From positions 955,499 to 1,019,498 of the forward strand of contig NZ_JAFLNE010000002.1 in assembly GCF_017313225.1 (NCBI RefSeq): 64,000 nucleotides of DNA, read 5' to 3'. Origin of the DNA: Allomuricauda sp. CAU 1633 (GTDB lineage Bacteria > Bacteroidota > Bacteroidia > Flavobacteriales > Flavobacteriaceae). The notes below the pieces were generated by a model. It ran no database searches and was not told the DNA's origin. It saw only the letters and a program-made list of their open reading frames with translations. This document shows, piece by piece, positions 8,687-17,069 of the stretch. Within the stretch, counting starts at the first letter, position 1, and each line of letters begins with the position of its first letter. The position numbers and the translations under genes were made by a program.

Positions 8687-11143
8687 ATGGATTATTTTTT
8701 GGATGTTGTACTGCCCATTCCCCTGGAACGTCTTTTTACCTATAAGATCACCCAACAGGAAGCAGATTTTTTACAACCTGGTATGCGGGTGGCTGTACCC
8801 TTTGGGAAATCCAAGATTTATACGGCACTGGTATACCGCACCCACAGCAATGCTCCAACGGCTTATGATGCCAAAGAAATCTATCAGATTTTGGATGAAA
8901 CGCCCCTGGTGAATGCATTCCAACTAAAGCATTGGGAGTGGATAGCCCAATATTATATGTGCACCTTGGGAGAAGTCATCCGTAGTGCCCTTCCCAGTGC
9001 CTTTTTGCTGGAAAGTGAGACTTTGGTCATGCCCAACAAAGAAGCTGATGTTGATGAAATGGGGCTCAAGGACGATGAATTCTTGGTATATGAAGCCCTG
9101 CAACATCAAACCGCCCTTAAAATTGGGGAAATCAGCGATATCGTTGACAAAAAACACGTGCTCTCCTTGGTCAACCGATTGGTGCAAAAAGGGGTGGTGA
9201 ACCAAAAGGAGGAACTGTATGAGCAGTACAAACCCAAATTGGTGCGGTATGTAAAGCTTTCGGATGTATATGATGATGAAGCCCAATTGGAAGAGCTGCT
9301 CAATGAACTTTCCCGAGCTCCCAAACAGAGTCAGGTGGTGCTGTCACTTTTTCAAATACGGGTCAAGAACAACAAACCCATTCCCATTGATGACCTTGAA
9401 AAAGAAAGTGGTGCCTCCAGAGCAGTCATCAAAGCCCTGATAGATAAAAATATTCTGAAAGAATATCAAATCCGTAAGGATCGGGTGGATTATAAAGAAG
9501 AATCCGAGGAATCTGAAAATATTGGGTTGAATGAACATCAAACCAAAGCGCTGGAGGATATCCAGGCTGGATTTGGTCAAAATAAACCCGTTCTCCTGCA
9601 TGGGGTCACCTCGTCTGGGAAAACCGAGGTGTACGTAAAACTCATTCAGCAGTGCTTGGAAGAGGGTAAGCAAGCCCTGTACCTGCTACCTGAAATTGCA
9701 TTGACTTCCCAATTGATTAATCGACTACGGCATTATTTTGGGCACAAAGTATCGGTGTACCATTCAAAATATAGCATCCATGAGCGAGTGGAGGTTTGGA
9801 ACAATGTCTTGGCCGAAGCCGAAAAGGCACAAATTGTCATTGGCGCCCGTTCTTCTTTGTTCTTACCTTTTTCCAATTTGGGTTTGGTCGTAGTGGATGA
9901 GGAGCATGAAAGCTCTTTCAAGCAATTTGACCCGGCACCACGATATCATGCACGTGATGCAGCCATTGTTTTGGCTTCTTTGCATAAGGCTGATGTAATT
10001 TTAGGTTCGGCCACACCCAGCATTGAAAGCATGGACAATGCCAAAAAGGGAAAGTATGGCTATGCATCCATCCAGTATCGATATGGAGATGTTTTGATGC
10101 CGGACATCAATTTGGTCGATATCAAGGAAGCCACTCGGAAAAAGCGAATGAAAGGTCATTTTTCCGAAACCTTGCTCAAAGCGATTGAAGAAGCTTTGGA
10201 AGAAGGGGAGCAGGTGATTCTTTTTCAGAATCGAAGGGGATTTGCCCCAGTGGTAGAATGCACCACCTGCGGACATGTGGCCCAATGTCCCAATTGCGAT
10301 GTTAGTTTGACGTTCCATCAGCATAGAAACCAACTACGATGCCATTATTGCGGTTATCATATGGCGTTGCAGCAAGCTTGCCTTGCTTGTGGAAGTGCTA
10401 CTTTGGACAACAAAGGCTTCGGTACGGAACAGATTCAGGAGGAACTCCACCAACTTTTTCCCAAAGTATCGGTGGGTCGAATGGATTTGGATACCACCCG
10501 CGGAAAATACGCCTATGAAAAAATCATTTCAGCCTTTGAAAACCAAGAGATGGATATTTTGGTGGGTACTCAAATGGTGACGAAAGGGCTCGATTTTAGA
10601 AATGTAAGTTTGGTGGGCATCATGAACGCGGATTCCATGCTGAATTTTCCAGATTACCGAGCCCATGAACGAAGTTTTCAAATGCTGACCCAAGTGGCGG
10701 GCAGGGCAGGGCGGACTCAAAAACGGGGTAAGGTGCTTATTCAGACCTATAATCCTTATCATCAAATATTGCAGCAGGTGACTACCAACAATTATGCGAA
10801 AATGTTTGCCGAACAGGTATATGAGCGGGAGCAGTTTAAATATCCACCCGTGGTGCGCATCATTAAAGTAACCTTGAAGGCTAGGGATTTCAACACATTG
10901 AATGAAGCGGCCCAATGGGTGGCCGATTCCCTCAGGAATGTACTGGGACACCAGATTTTGGGCCCTGAATATCCCCCAGTGGCGCGCATCCGAAGGGATT
11001 ATCTAAAGAACATATTAATTAAAATACCCAAGAGACAATCATTGGCACAAACAAAAAATAGCATTAAACGGATTGAAAAATCCTTTAATGCTATTTCCAA
11101 GTATAAAAGTGTAAGACTGGTCTACAATGTGGACCACATTTAG
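8687..11143 (+). CDS. priA: Primosomal replication restart helicase PriA
   Basis: 3'-5' DNA helicase that recognises stalled forks and reloads the replisome. 818 residues, slightly longer than E. coli PriA. In order: DNA-binding 3'BD (about 1-105), winged-helix-like middle part, helicase lobe 1 with Walker A 'GVTSSGKTEVY' near 305 and DEEH-type box 'VVVDEEHESSFKQ' near 405, a zinc-binding insert with eight cysteines in Cys-x2-Cys pairs (about 520-570), then lobe 2 ending in 'QVAGRAGRTQKRG'. An unusually good Shine-Dalgarno AAGGAGG lies at 8674-8680, 6 nt before the ATG and inside the end of the DUF2147 gene. Its stop codon abuts that of the convergent response regulator. Confidence 0.97.
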   Translation: MDYFLDVVLPIPLERLFTYKITQQEADFLQPGMRVAVPFGKSKIYTALVYRTHSNAPTAYDAKEIYQILDETPLVNAFQLKHWEWIAQYYMCTLGEVIRSALPSAFLLESETLVMPNKEADVDEMGLKDDEFLVYEALQHQTALKIGEISDIVDKKHVLSLVNRLVQKGVVNQKEELYEQYKPKLVRYVKLSDVYDDEAQLEELLNELSRAPKQSQVVLSLFQIRVKNNKPIPIDDLEKESGASRAVIKALIDKNILKEYQIRKDRVDYKEESEESENIGLNEHQTKALEDIQAGFGQNKPVLLHGVTSSGKTEVYVKLIQQCLEEGKQALYLLPEIALTSQLINRLRHYFGHKVSVYHSKYSIHERVEVWNNVLAEAEKAQIVIGARSSLFLPFSNLGLVVVDEEHESSFKQFDPAPRYHARDAAIVLASLHKADVILGSATPSIESMDNAKKGKYGYASIQYRYGDVLMPDINLVDIKEATRKKRMKGHFSETLLKAIEEALEEGEQVILFQNRRGFAPVVECTTCGHVAQCPNCDVSLTFHQHRNQLRCHYCGYHMALQQACLACGSATLDNKGFGTEQIQEELHQLFPKVSVGRMDLDTTRGKYAYEKIISAFENQEMDILVGTQMVTKGLDFRNVSLVGIMNADSMLNFPDYRAHERSFQMLTQVAGRAGRTQKRGKVLIQTYNPYHQILQQVTTNNYAKMFAEQVYEREQFKYPPVVRIIKVTLKARDFNTLNEAAQWVADSLRNVLGHQILGPEYPPVARIRRDYLKNILIKIPKRQSLAQTKNSIKRIEKSFNAISKYKSVRLVYNVDHI

Positions 11144-11836
11144 TTATACATTGGCCAATGCTTCGGCCAATTCAGTCTTTTTGTTTCTACTCAATGGAAT
11201 CTGTCTTCCCCCTACTTCAACATTTTTGCTGTTGAATTTTTCAATCTTCTCCAGATTCACAATATAAGATTTATGGATACGTAGAAATTTTTCGGCGGGC
11301 AATTGCTTTTCGAAAGATTTCATGGTGGAAAGGATTACGATGTTGGCTTCATCAGTCACCAACTTGATATAATCTCCCAATGCCTCGATCCATTTAATAT
11401 CATTTAGGATAACCTTACGTTTTTTAAGGTTGCTCTTTACAAAAATGTGCTCTTCATCCTCATCAACACGATTCATTTGTTCGTATTTGGCAACGGCTCT
11501 TTTTACAGAAGCTTCAAAACGGGCCAGAGTGATGGGTTTGTGAAGGTAATCGGTTACGTCGTAGTCAAAAGCTTTAAGTGCGTAATCAGGTTTTCCAGTA
11601 ATTAAGATGACCTGTGGTGGGTTCTCTAGGGCCTCCAAAAGGTCGAAACCACTAATAATGGGCATTTCAACGTCCAAGAAAATCAAATCTACTTCATGAT
11701 TCTTGAGGCCATTTTTTGCTTCAATGGCGTTGCTGTACTCAGCAACCAAAGCAAGATGTGGATGATTGTTGACCAATTTTGCAACGGCCATACGCTGCAT
11801 GGAGGAATCGTCTACAATTATACTTTTTAATTTCAT
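11144..11836 (-). CDS. LytTR-family response regulator
   Basis: A two-domain transcription regulator of 230 residues. The receiver (about 4-120) has the acidic pair 'VDDSS', phospho-acceptor Asp in 'LIFLDVEMPIISG' near 55, and Lys in 'DYLHKPI' near 102. The LytTR DNA-binding domain (about 135-228) has 'IFVKSNLKKRKV', 'IKWIEALGDYIKL' and 'FLRIHKSYIVN'. This pattern is typical of Bacteroidota regulators paired with membrane histidine kinases of the LytS/YehU type. No kinase gene is next to it, so the partner is elsewhere. It is convergent with priA with no gap, and divergent from the ribosomal operon at 12 kb. Target genes cannot be told from the sequence. Confidence 0.93.
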   Translation of the reverse strand: MKLKSIIVDDSSMQRMAVAKLVNNHPHLALVAEYSNAIEAKNGLKNHEVDLIFLDVEMPIISGFDLLEALENPPQVILITGKPDYALKAFDYDVTDYLHKPITLARFEASVKRAVAKYEQMNRVDEDEEHIFVKSNLKKRKVILNDIKWIEALGDYIKLVTDEANIVILSTMKSFEKQLPAEKFLRIHKSYIVNLEKIEKFNSKNVEVGGRQIPLSRNKKTELAEALANV

Positions 11837-12019
11837 AGAATGGGGTGATTTGTAGGGTTTTAAATCATCGGCAAATTACACAAAAAAGACGTTTAAGCGC
11901 AACAAAAGATGTAAACATGGTCTATTTTGTTGTGTATATTACCATATACGATATGTAGGTTTAAAGGGTTCACTTTTGTTAATAACTCTTGTACTTTAAA
12001 CGAAGTTTTTTTGGTTTTC

Positions 12020-12050
12020 TTGCAGGGTGAAGGAAATATTACTAATTTTG
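12020..12050 (+). promoter_or_regulatory. Promoter of the rpsF-rpsR-rplI operon
   Basis: TTG at 12020-12022 and TAATTTTG at 12043-12050 are 20 nt apart, an exact match to the flavobacterial housekeeping promoter. The predicted start lies about 15 nt before the rpsF ATG at 12072, so the leader is very short and AT-rich. It has no room for an elaborate S6:S18 autoregulatory structure. Confidence 0.6.
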
Positions 12051-12071
12051 CGCTCCTTTAAAATATATTAT

Positions 12072-12410
12072 ATGAACCATTACGAAACTGTTTTCATTTT
12101 GAATCCCGTTCTGTCTGAAACACAGATAGAGGAAACAGTCAAGAAATTTGAGGATTTCTTGATTAAGAATGGTGCCAAAATGGTCTCCAAAGAAGACTGG
12201 GGACTTAAAAAATTGGCCTATCCCATTCAGCACAAAAAAAGTGGGTTTTACCACTTGTTTGAATTCCAAGCTCCCGGTGAGGCCATTGGACCTTACGAAC
12301 TAGAGTTTAGGAGAGATGAGCGCGTTATGCGTTTCTTGACCGTTAAGCTGGACAAGCATGCAATTGCTTGGGCAGAAAAAAGAAGAACCAAATTAAAAGC
12401 AAACGCATAG
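12072..12410 (+). CDS. rpsF: 30S ribosomal protein S6
   Basis: Small-subunit protein that binds 16S rRNA as a pair with S18. 112 residues. The start '[18 protein letters not shown]', the central '[20 protein letters not shown]' and '[19 protein letters not shown]' are diagnostic. The frame is open 15 codons further upstream, but the ATG at 12072 fits the family and lies downstream of the likely promoter. First gene of the operon, 4 bp before rpsR. Confidence 0.97.
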   Translation: MNHYETVFILNPVLSETQIEETVKKFEDFLIKNGAKMVSKEDWGLKKLAYPIQHKKSGFYHLFEFQAPGEAIGPYELEFRRDERVMRFLTVKLDKHAIAWAEKRRTKLKANA

Positions 12411-12414
12411 GGTT

Positions 12415-12711
12415 ATGGCATCTATTGAACAACAAGCAAAATCCAAGAAAGACGGGGAAATCAGATATTTGACCCCGCTCAACATTGAGACCAGCAAGCA
12501 AAAGAAGTATTGTAGGTTCAAAAAATCTGGCATTAAGTATATTGATTACAAAGACCCGGATTTTTTGATGAAGTTGGTAAACGAGCAAGGAAAATTGCTT
12601 CCAAGAAGACTTACCGGTACTTCCTTGAAATACCAAAGAAAAGTGGCACAAGCTGTTAAACGTGCACGCCACCTAGCGTTAATGCCGTACGTAGGCGATA
12701 TGTTGAAATAA
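12415..12711 (+). CDS. rpsR: 30S ribosomal protein S18
   Basis: Binds next to S6 on the 30S platform. 98 residues with the core '[19 protein letters not shown]' and '[19 protein letters not shown]', then '[14 protein letters not shown]'. The N-terminal extension before the core is usual in Bacteroidota. Middle gene of rpsF-rpsR-rplI, with gaps of 4 and 14 bp. Confidence 0.97.
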   Translation: MASIEQQAKSKKDGEIRYLTPLNIETSKQKKYCRFKKSGIKYIDYKDPDFLMKLVNEQGKLLPRRLTGTSLKYQRKVAQAVKRARHLALMPYVGDMLK

Positions 12712-12725
12712 AAAAATACCGAAGA

Positions 12726-13178
12726 ATGGAACTTATTCTAAAAGAAGATGTACAGGATTTGGGATTTAAGGATGATATCGTTTCCGTAAAGAACGGTTAC
12801 GGCAGAAACTTTTTGATCCCTCAAGGATTGGCCGCTTTGGCCACACCTTCTGCCAAAAAAGTTTTGGCAGAGAACCTAAAGCAAAGAGCCCACAAAGAGA
12901 AGAAAATCATTGATGAGGCCAATAAAACAGCGGAAGCCCTAAAACAATTGGAAATCCGCATCCCAGCCAAGGTTGGAGCAGGTGATAAATTGTTCGGTTC
13001 TGTAACCACAATTGACCTTGCTGCCGCATTGGACAAAGAAGGACACCAAATTGATAGAAAGTTTATCAATATTAAAGGTGGAGCCATTAAAAGGGTAGGA
13101 CCTTATGAAGCAGTCATCAGACTTCACAGAGAAGTTATTGTTGAGTTTCCTTTTGAAGTGATTGCCGAAGCGAAATAA
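12726..13178 (+). CDS. rplI: 50S ribosomal protein L9
   Basis: Large-subunit protein at the base of the L1 stalk. 150 residues: N-terminal RNA-binding domain with 'VQDLGFKDDIVSVKNGYGRN' and 'FLIPQGLA', a long connecting helix (about 45-80, rich in Lys, Glu and Ala), and a C-terminal domain with 'LFGSVTTIDLAAAL'. Last gene of the operon; a strong terminator follows 28 bp after the stop. Confidence 0.97.
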   Translation: MELILKEDVQDLGFKDDIVSVKNGYGRNFLIPQGLAALATPSAKKVLAENLKQRAHKEKKIIDEANKTAEALKQLEIRIPAKVGAGDKLFGSVTTIDLAAALDKEGHQIDRKFINIKGGAIKRVGPYEAVIRLHREVIVEFPFEVIAEAK

Positions 13179-13206
13179 ACATTATTTTTTCGTTAATAAC
13201 TTGTTA

Positions 13207-13235
13207 AGAGCTATGCGTGCATAGCTCTTTTTTTT
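13207..13235 (+). terminator. Rho-independent terminator of the rpsF operon
   Basis: AGAGCTAT, a short GCGTGC loop, and ATAGCTCT form a perfect stem, extendable to 10 bp, followed at once by a run of eight to nine T. It ends the ribosomal operon before the TonB receptor gene. Confidence 0.9.
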
Positions 13236-13276
13236 GTCTATCTTGTCAGCACTCAAACAACTTAAACTCAACACGT

Positions 13277-16200
13277 ATGAAGAAACTCTTATCTACGGGA
13301 GTGCTGTTTTTTTTGGTGCTCACTTCAGCAATTTCTCAAGTTACTACCTCAAACATTAGGGGAACCGTACTTGACGACCAACAGGAACCGTTATTGGGGG
13401 CCAATGTAGTTGCCGTGCATACCCCAACAGGAACACGTTACGGCGCCATAACCAATGAAGAAGGCCGCTACAACCTATTAAACCTTAGAGTAGGGGGACC
13501 TTATGAGGTTACCATATCGTATGTAGGTTTCAAGACCAATACCCAAAACGATGTTTTCCTAACGCTTGGTAAAACCTTTAACTTTGATGTAACCCTTGTT
13601 CCGGACAATCAACAATTGGATGAAGTAGTGGTCGTTTCCGATCAGTCAGGTACTTTTGGTAGTGACCGAACCGGGGCCGAAACCAGCGTAGGTCGCAGGG
13701 AATTGACGCGGTTACCCACAATTTCCAGATCCACTAACGACTTTACACGTTTGGAGCCCACCGCAAGCAACGGTTCCTTTGGAGGACGAAACGATCAATT
13801 CAATAATTTCTCGCTGGATGGGGCCATTTTCAACAACCCTTTTGGGTTGGATGCCGCCCAACCTGGCGGGCAGACCGATGCCAACCCCATCTCCATAGAT
13901 GCTATTGATCAAATTCAAGTAACCACTGCGCCGTATGATGTTACACAATCCGGTTTTACGGGAGCTTCTGTAAACGCTGTGACCAAGAGTGGTACCAACG
14001 AATTCTACGGAACGGTTTATGGGTTCTATAGAAATGAAGATCTTACCGGAGGTAAAATAAAGGGCGATGATGTGTTCAAAGCAGATTTGAGTCAAACCCA
14101 ATATGGTATCAGTATCGGAGGGCCCATTGTAAAGAACAAACTGTTCTTCTTTGCCAATTTTGAGAAAGATGACCGTACCGATTTGGGAAGTGCGGGCTTT
14201 GTGCCAAACCGAGGAACGGGAAGTATCAATGAATCTAGGGTTTCGGCTTCGGATTTTGAGCTGGTTTCCAATATATTGAGCCAAGTCTCCATCGGTAATG
14301 GACAATTTTATGATCCAGGAAGGTTCGAGGGCTTCAATTTTGACCAAGAGTCCACAAAGGGAATCTTCAAGTTGGACTGGAACATCAATGAAAATAACAG
14401 ATTGGCCATTATTTATAATTTCTTGGATGCTTCCAAGGAAAAACCGGCACACCCAACGGCATTGGGCTTCAGGGGTCCCAACTTATCCACCCTTCAGTTT
14501 GAAAATGCAGGATACCAAATTAACAACAAGATTCAATCCGTTCAATTGGAATTGAACTCCACGCTTTCTGACGAGGCAATCAACAAATTACAGATTGGGT
14601 ATACGCATTTTGATGATTTCAGAAACCCGAAGTCAACTCCGGCCCCAACCATTACACTATTGGATGAGAATGGAAGTTCCAACTATATTATTGCAGGTCA
14701 TGAACCCTTTTCAATCAACAACCGTTTGGACCAGAAAGTATTCCAGTTAACCAATAATTTAAACTTTTTTAAAGGCGACCACACCTTCACAGTGGGTTTC
14801 TCCTTTGAAAGATTTGAATTTGACAACTCCTTCAATCTGGGGGTTTATGGGGCACAAGGGGTATTTTTCCCTACAGGTTCCATAGCAGATTTTAGAGACC
14901 CAAACAATGAAGCAAGTTTGGTGGCCTTTTATCAGGATGCATTTAATACTGCGATTGCCGCCGATAACGCCCTAAATGCTGCCGGAGAAGGAAATTTGGG
15001 TGGATGGGCCTTGGCCGAGACCAATGTGGGCCAAATGGCTTTTTATGTACAAGATGAATGGAATGCCACCGAGAATTTTAAGCTCACCTATGGAATTCGG
15101 GTTGACAAACCTTTGTATTTTGATTCTTCAGAAAAAGCCCAGGATGTTATTGATGTGGCAGCAGCTTATGTGCCCGATATTCCCTATGTGAATCCTAATA
15201 ATGGTGAGACTGTATTTTTTGATTCGACCAAAATGCCAACGGATGATTGGTTGATTTCTCCCAGAGTAGGATTCAACTGGGATGTTCACGGTGATAATTC
15301 ATTCCAGTTGCGGGGTGGTTCCGGAATCTTCACGGGGCGTTTCCCATTTGTATGGCTTGGAAATCAAATAGCCAACCCCAATGTTTTCTTTTATCAGGTG
15401 GTGGACCCAGACTTCAAATGGCCACAGGTTTGGAGAACAAGTTTAGGAGCAGATTACCGCATGGAAAATGGCGTTGTTTTGACAACGGATTTTTCGTATT
15501 CCAAAGATATCAATGGTCCCCATGTACAAAACTGGGGTCTTTTACCTCCTTCAGAAACGTTGCAAGGTGTTGACAACAGACCAATTTACGGTCCAGATGA
15601 TTTAATCAACAATGCCTATGTGTTTTCCAACTCGGATAAAGGAAGAATATGGAATGCGGTATTCAAAGGACAAAAAACTTGGGACAACGGGTTATATGCA
15701 AGCTTGGCCTATAGCTATTTGAACTCTAAAGACGTAAACTCCATTGAAGCGGAAATCACTGGAGATGCCTTTGCAGCCAATGCAATTACCGCCAATGCCA
15801 ACGACGATGTGCTTTCGTATTCCAGATACGGAGATACCCATCGGTTTATAGGGGTTATTTCCAAAGCCTTTAAAACAGGAACCACGGTCTCCACCTTTTT
15901 TGAGTATGCGCAAGGAGGTCGATTCAATTATTTGTATGGAGGTGATATCAATGGAGATGGGTCTAGCATCAACGATTTACTGTATATTCCCACTGCTGCT
16001 GAAGTAGGTCAAATGACTTTTAGCGGAGCGGGACAGGCCGAAGCCTTCGAAGCTTTCATCCAACAAGATGATTATTTGAGTGAAAACAGAGGGCAATATG
16101 CAGAGCGATATGGTGCCTTGGCGCCTTGGAGAGGTCGCTGGGACCTTAAAATTCTTCAGGATATTAAATTGGCTCCAAAAAATACCTTGCAGTTAAGTCT

Positions 16201-16408
16201 GGATGTCTTGAATGTGGGTAATCTGATCAGTTCTGAGTGGGGTATTATCGACATCCCCACCAACCAGCAAGTTCTTGGGGTTACGGTTGACGATAACAAC
16301 AATCCAACCTATACCTTCGACCCAAACCTGACTGAAACTTTCAGTTCAGATACCAGTTTACTATCCAGATGGCAAGCACAATTTGGAGTGCGCTATATTT
16401 TCAACTAA
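13277..16408 (+). CDS. TonB-dependent outer-membrane receptor (Oar-like, carboxypeptidase-regulatory N-domain)
   Basis: A 1043-residue outer-membrane barrel for energised uptake of an unknown large substrate. Signal peptide 'MKKLLSTGVLFFLVLTSA' is followed by a CarboxypepD_reg-like domain (about 25-110; 'GTVLDDQQEPLLGANVVA', 'ISYVGF'). A plug follows (about 140-250; 'RRELTRLPTISRSTNDF', 'NNFSLDGAIFNNPF', 'GFTGASVNAVTKSGTNEF'). The remainder is an alternating aromatic/charged barrel ending 'WQAQFGVRYIFN', with the terminal Phe-Asn usual for such porins. The frame is open 20 codons further upstream to 13217, but those bases lie in and beside the terminator, so the ATG at 13277 is chosen. No DUF4249 or SusD partner is adjacent. 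Family firm; substrate unknown. Confidence 0.9.
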   Translation: MKKLLSTGVLFFLVLTSAISQVTTSNIRGTVLDDQQEPLLGANVVAVHTPTGTRYGAITNEEGRYNLLNLRVGGPYEVTISYVGFKTNTQNDVFLTLGKTFNFDVTLVPDNQQLDEVVVVSDQSGTFGSDRTGAETSVGRRELTRLPTISRSTNDFTRLEPTASNGSFGGRNDQFNNFSLDGAIFNNPFGLDAAQPGGQTDANPISIDAIDQIQVTTAPYDVTQSGFTGASVNAVTKSGTNEFYGTVYGFYRNEDLTGGKIKGDDVFKADLSQTQYGISIGGPIVKNKLFFFANFEKDDRTDLGSAGFVPNRGTGSINESRVSASDFELVSNILSQVSIGNGQFYDPGRFEGFNFDQESTKGIFKLDWNINENNRLAIIYNFLDASKEKPAHPTALGFRGPNLSTLQFENAGYQINNKIQSVQLELNSTLSDEAINKLQIGYTHFDDFRNPKSTPAPTITLLDENGSSNYIIAGHEPFSINNRLDQKVFQLTNNLNFFKGDHTFTVGFSFERFEFDNSFNLGVYGAQGVFFPTGSIADFRDPNNEASLVAFYQDAFNTAIAADNALNAAGEGNLGGWALAETNVGQMAFYVQDEWNATENFKLTYGIRVDKPLYFDSSEKAQDVIDVAAAYVPDIPYVNPNNGETVFFDSTKMPTDDWLISPRVGFNWDVHGDNSFQLRGGSGIFTGRFPFVWLGNQIANPNVFFYQVVDPDFKWPQVWRTSLGADYRMENGVVLTTDFSYSKDINGPHVQNWGLLPPSETLQGVDNRPIYGPDDLINNAYVFSNSDKGRIWNAVFKGQKTWDNGLYASLAYSYLNSKDVNSIEAEITGDAFAANAITANANDDVLSYSRYGDTHRFIGVISKAFKTGTTVSTFFEYAQGGRFNYLYGGDINGDGSSINDLLYIPTAAEVGQMTFSGAGQAEAFEAFIQQDDYLSENRGQYAERYGALAPWRGRWDLKILQDIKLAPKNTLQLSLDVLNVGNLISSEWGIIDIPTNQQVLGVTVDDNNNPTYTFDPNLTETFSSDTSLLSRWQAQFGVRYIFN

Positions 16409-16429
16409 CCACAGCAGAAATACTATGGA

Positions 16430-16457
16430 AAGGCTGCGCAATAGCGCGGCCTTTTTT
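16430..16457 (+). terminator. Terminator of the TonB receptor gene, overlapping the next promoter
   Basis: AAGGCTGCGC, loop AATA, GCGCGGCCTT form a 10-bp stem (one T-G pair) followed by six T. The last T is also the first base of a TATTTTTG -7 box (16457-16464) for the DUF6495 gene. Confidence 0.85.
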
Positions 16458-16464
16458 ATTTTTG
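16457..16464 (+). promoter_or_regulatory. -7 box (TATTTTTG) of the DUF6495 gene, leaderless type
   Basis: TATTTTTG matches TAnnTTTG exactly and ends 4 nt before the ATG at 16469. No TTG is seen at 17-23 nt upstream because that space is taken by the terminator stem, so the promoter may be weak or depend on another factor. Confidence 0.4.
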
Positions 16465-16468
16465 CAGC

Positions 16469-16939
16469 ATGAAGTACAAAAGACTCTCAAAGGAACAATT
16501 GGAGGAACTGCATCCGGAATTCATCAATTTTTTGGCTACACAGTCCATTACAGCGGAAGAGTGGAAAACCATTAAAAAAGAGAAGCCTGAGGTAGCTGAA
16601 GAAGAGATAGATGTATTCAGTGATTTGATTTGGGAAGGGGTACTTTCCAAAGTGGAATATCTGGAAAATGTTTCTGAACGCCACATGCACCTCTTTCATT
16701 TGACCGAGAAAGAAATGAAACTCCTTTCAGTGAAAGTCATGAATCCAGAAATTGACCTACGTACCAAAGTGGGTTTCGACTGGTTCAAACGTAATTTCCA
16801 ATCCGATTTTGTGGAGTACCTTACTGCATCCAAAGCCTATAACGAGGATAAGAACGTAGACAAGTTTGAAATTATAAAACAAGGCGCGGTCATTACCAAA
16901 GGCGAACTCTACCAGTGGTTTGAGCAGATTATGGAGTAA
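16469..16939 (+). CDS. DUF6495 family cytoplasmic protein
   Basis: 156 residues, no signal peptide or membrane segment, acidic and helix-rich. It begins 'MKYKRLSKEQLEELHPEFIN' and contains 'VFSDLIWEGVLSKVEYLE', 'RHMHLFHLTEKEMKLLSVKV' and 'TKGELYQWFEQIME'. I recognise the pattern as the flavobacterial DUF6495 family, small conserved proteins without known function; the family name is from memory and not checked. Its promoter-like box is only 4 nt before the ATG. It lies between a TonB receptor and hisS, same strand, with about 130 bp before hisS; no functional link is evident. Confidence 0.7.
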   Translation: MKYKRLSKEQLEELHPEFINFLATQSITAEEWKTIKKEKPEVAEEEIDVFSDLIWEGVLSKVEYLENVSERHMHLFHLTEKEMKLLSVKVMNPEIDLRTKVGFDWFKRNFQSDFVEYLTASKAYNEDKNVDKFEIIKQGAVITKGELYQWFEQIME

Positions 16940-17069
16940 ACACTTTTGTTTTTAGAGATACTTCAAGATTTGGAAAATCATTAAATAACTCGATATTTGC
17001 GCAATAAAAATGTACCGGTCTTGGTCCTCGAACCGAGTGGGAAGGTATTTGAACCATATAAATGTCTAA

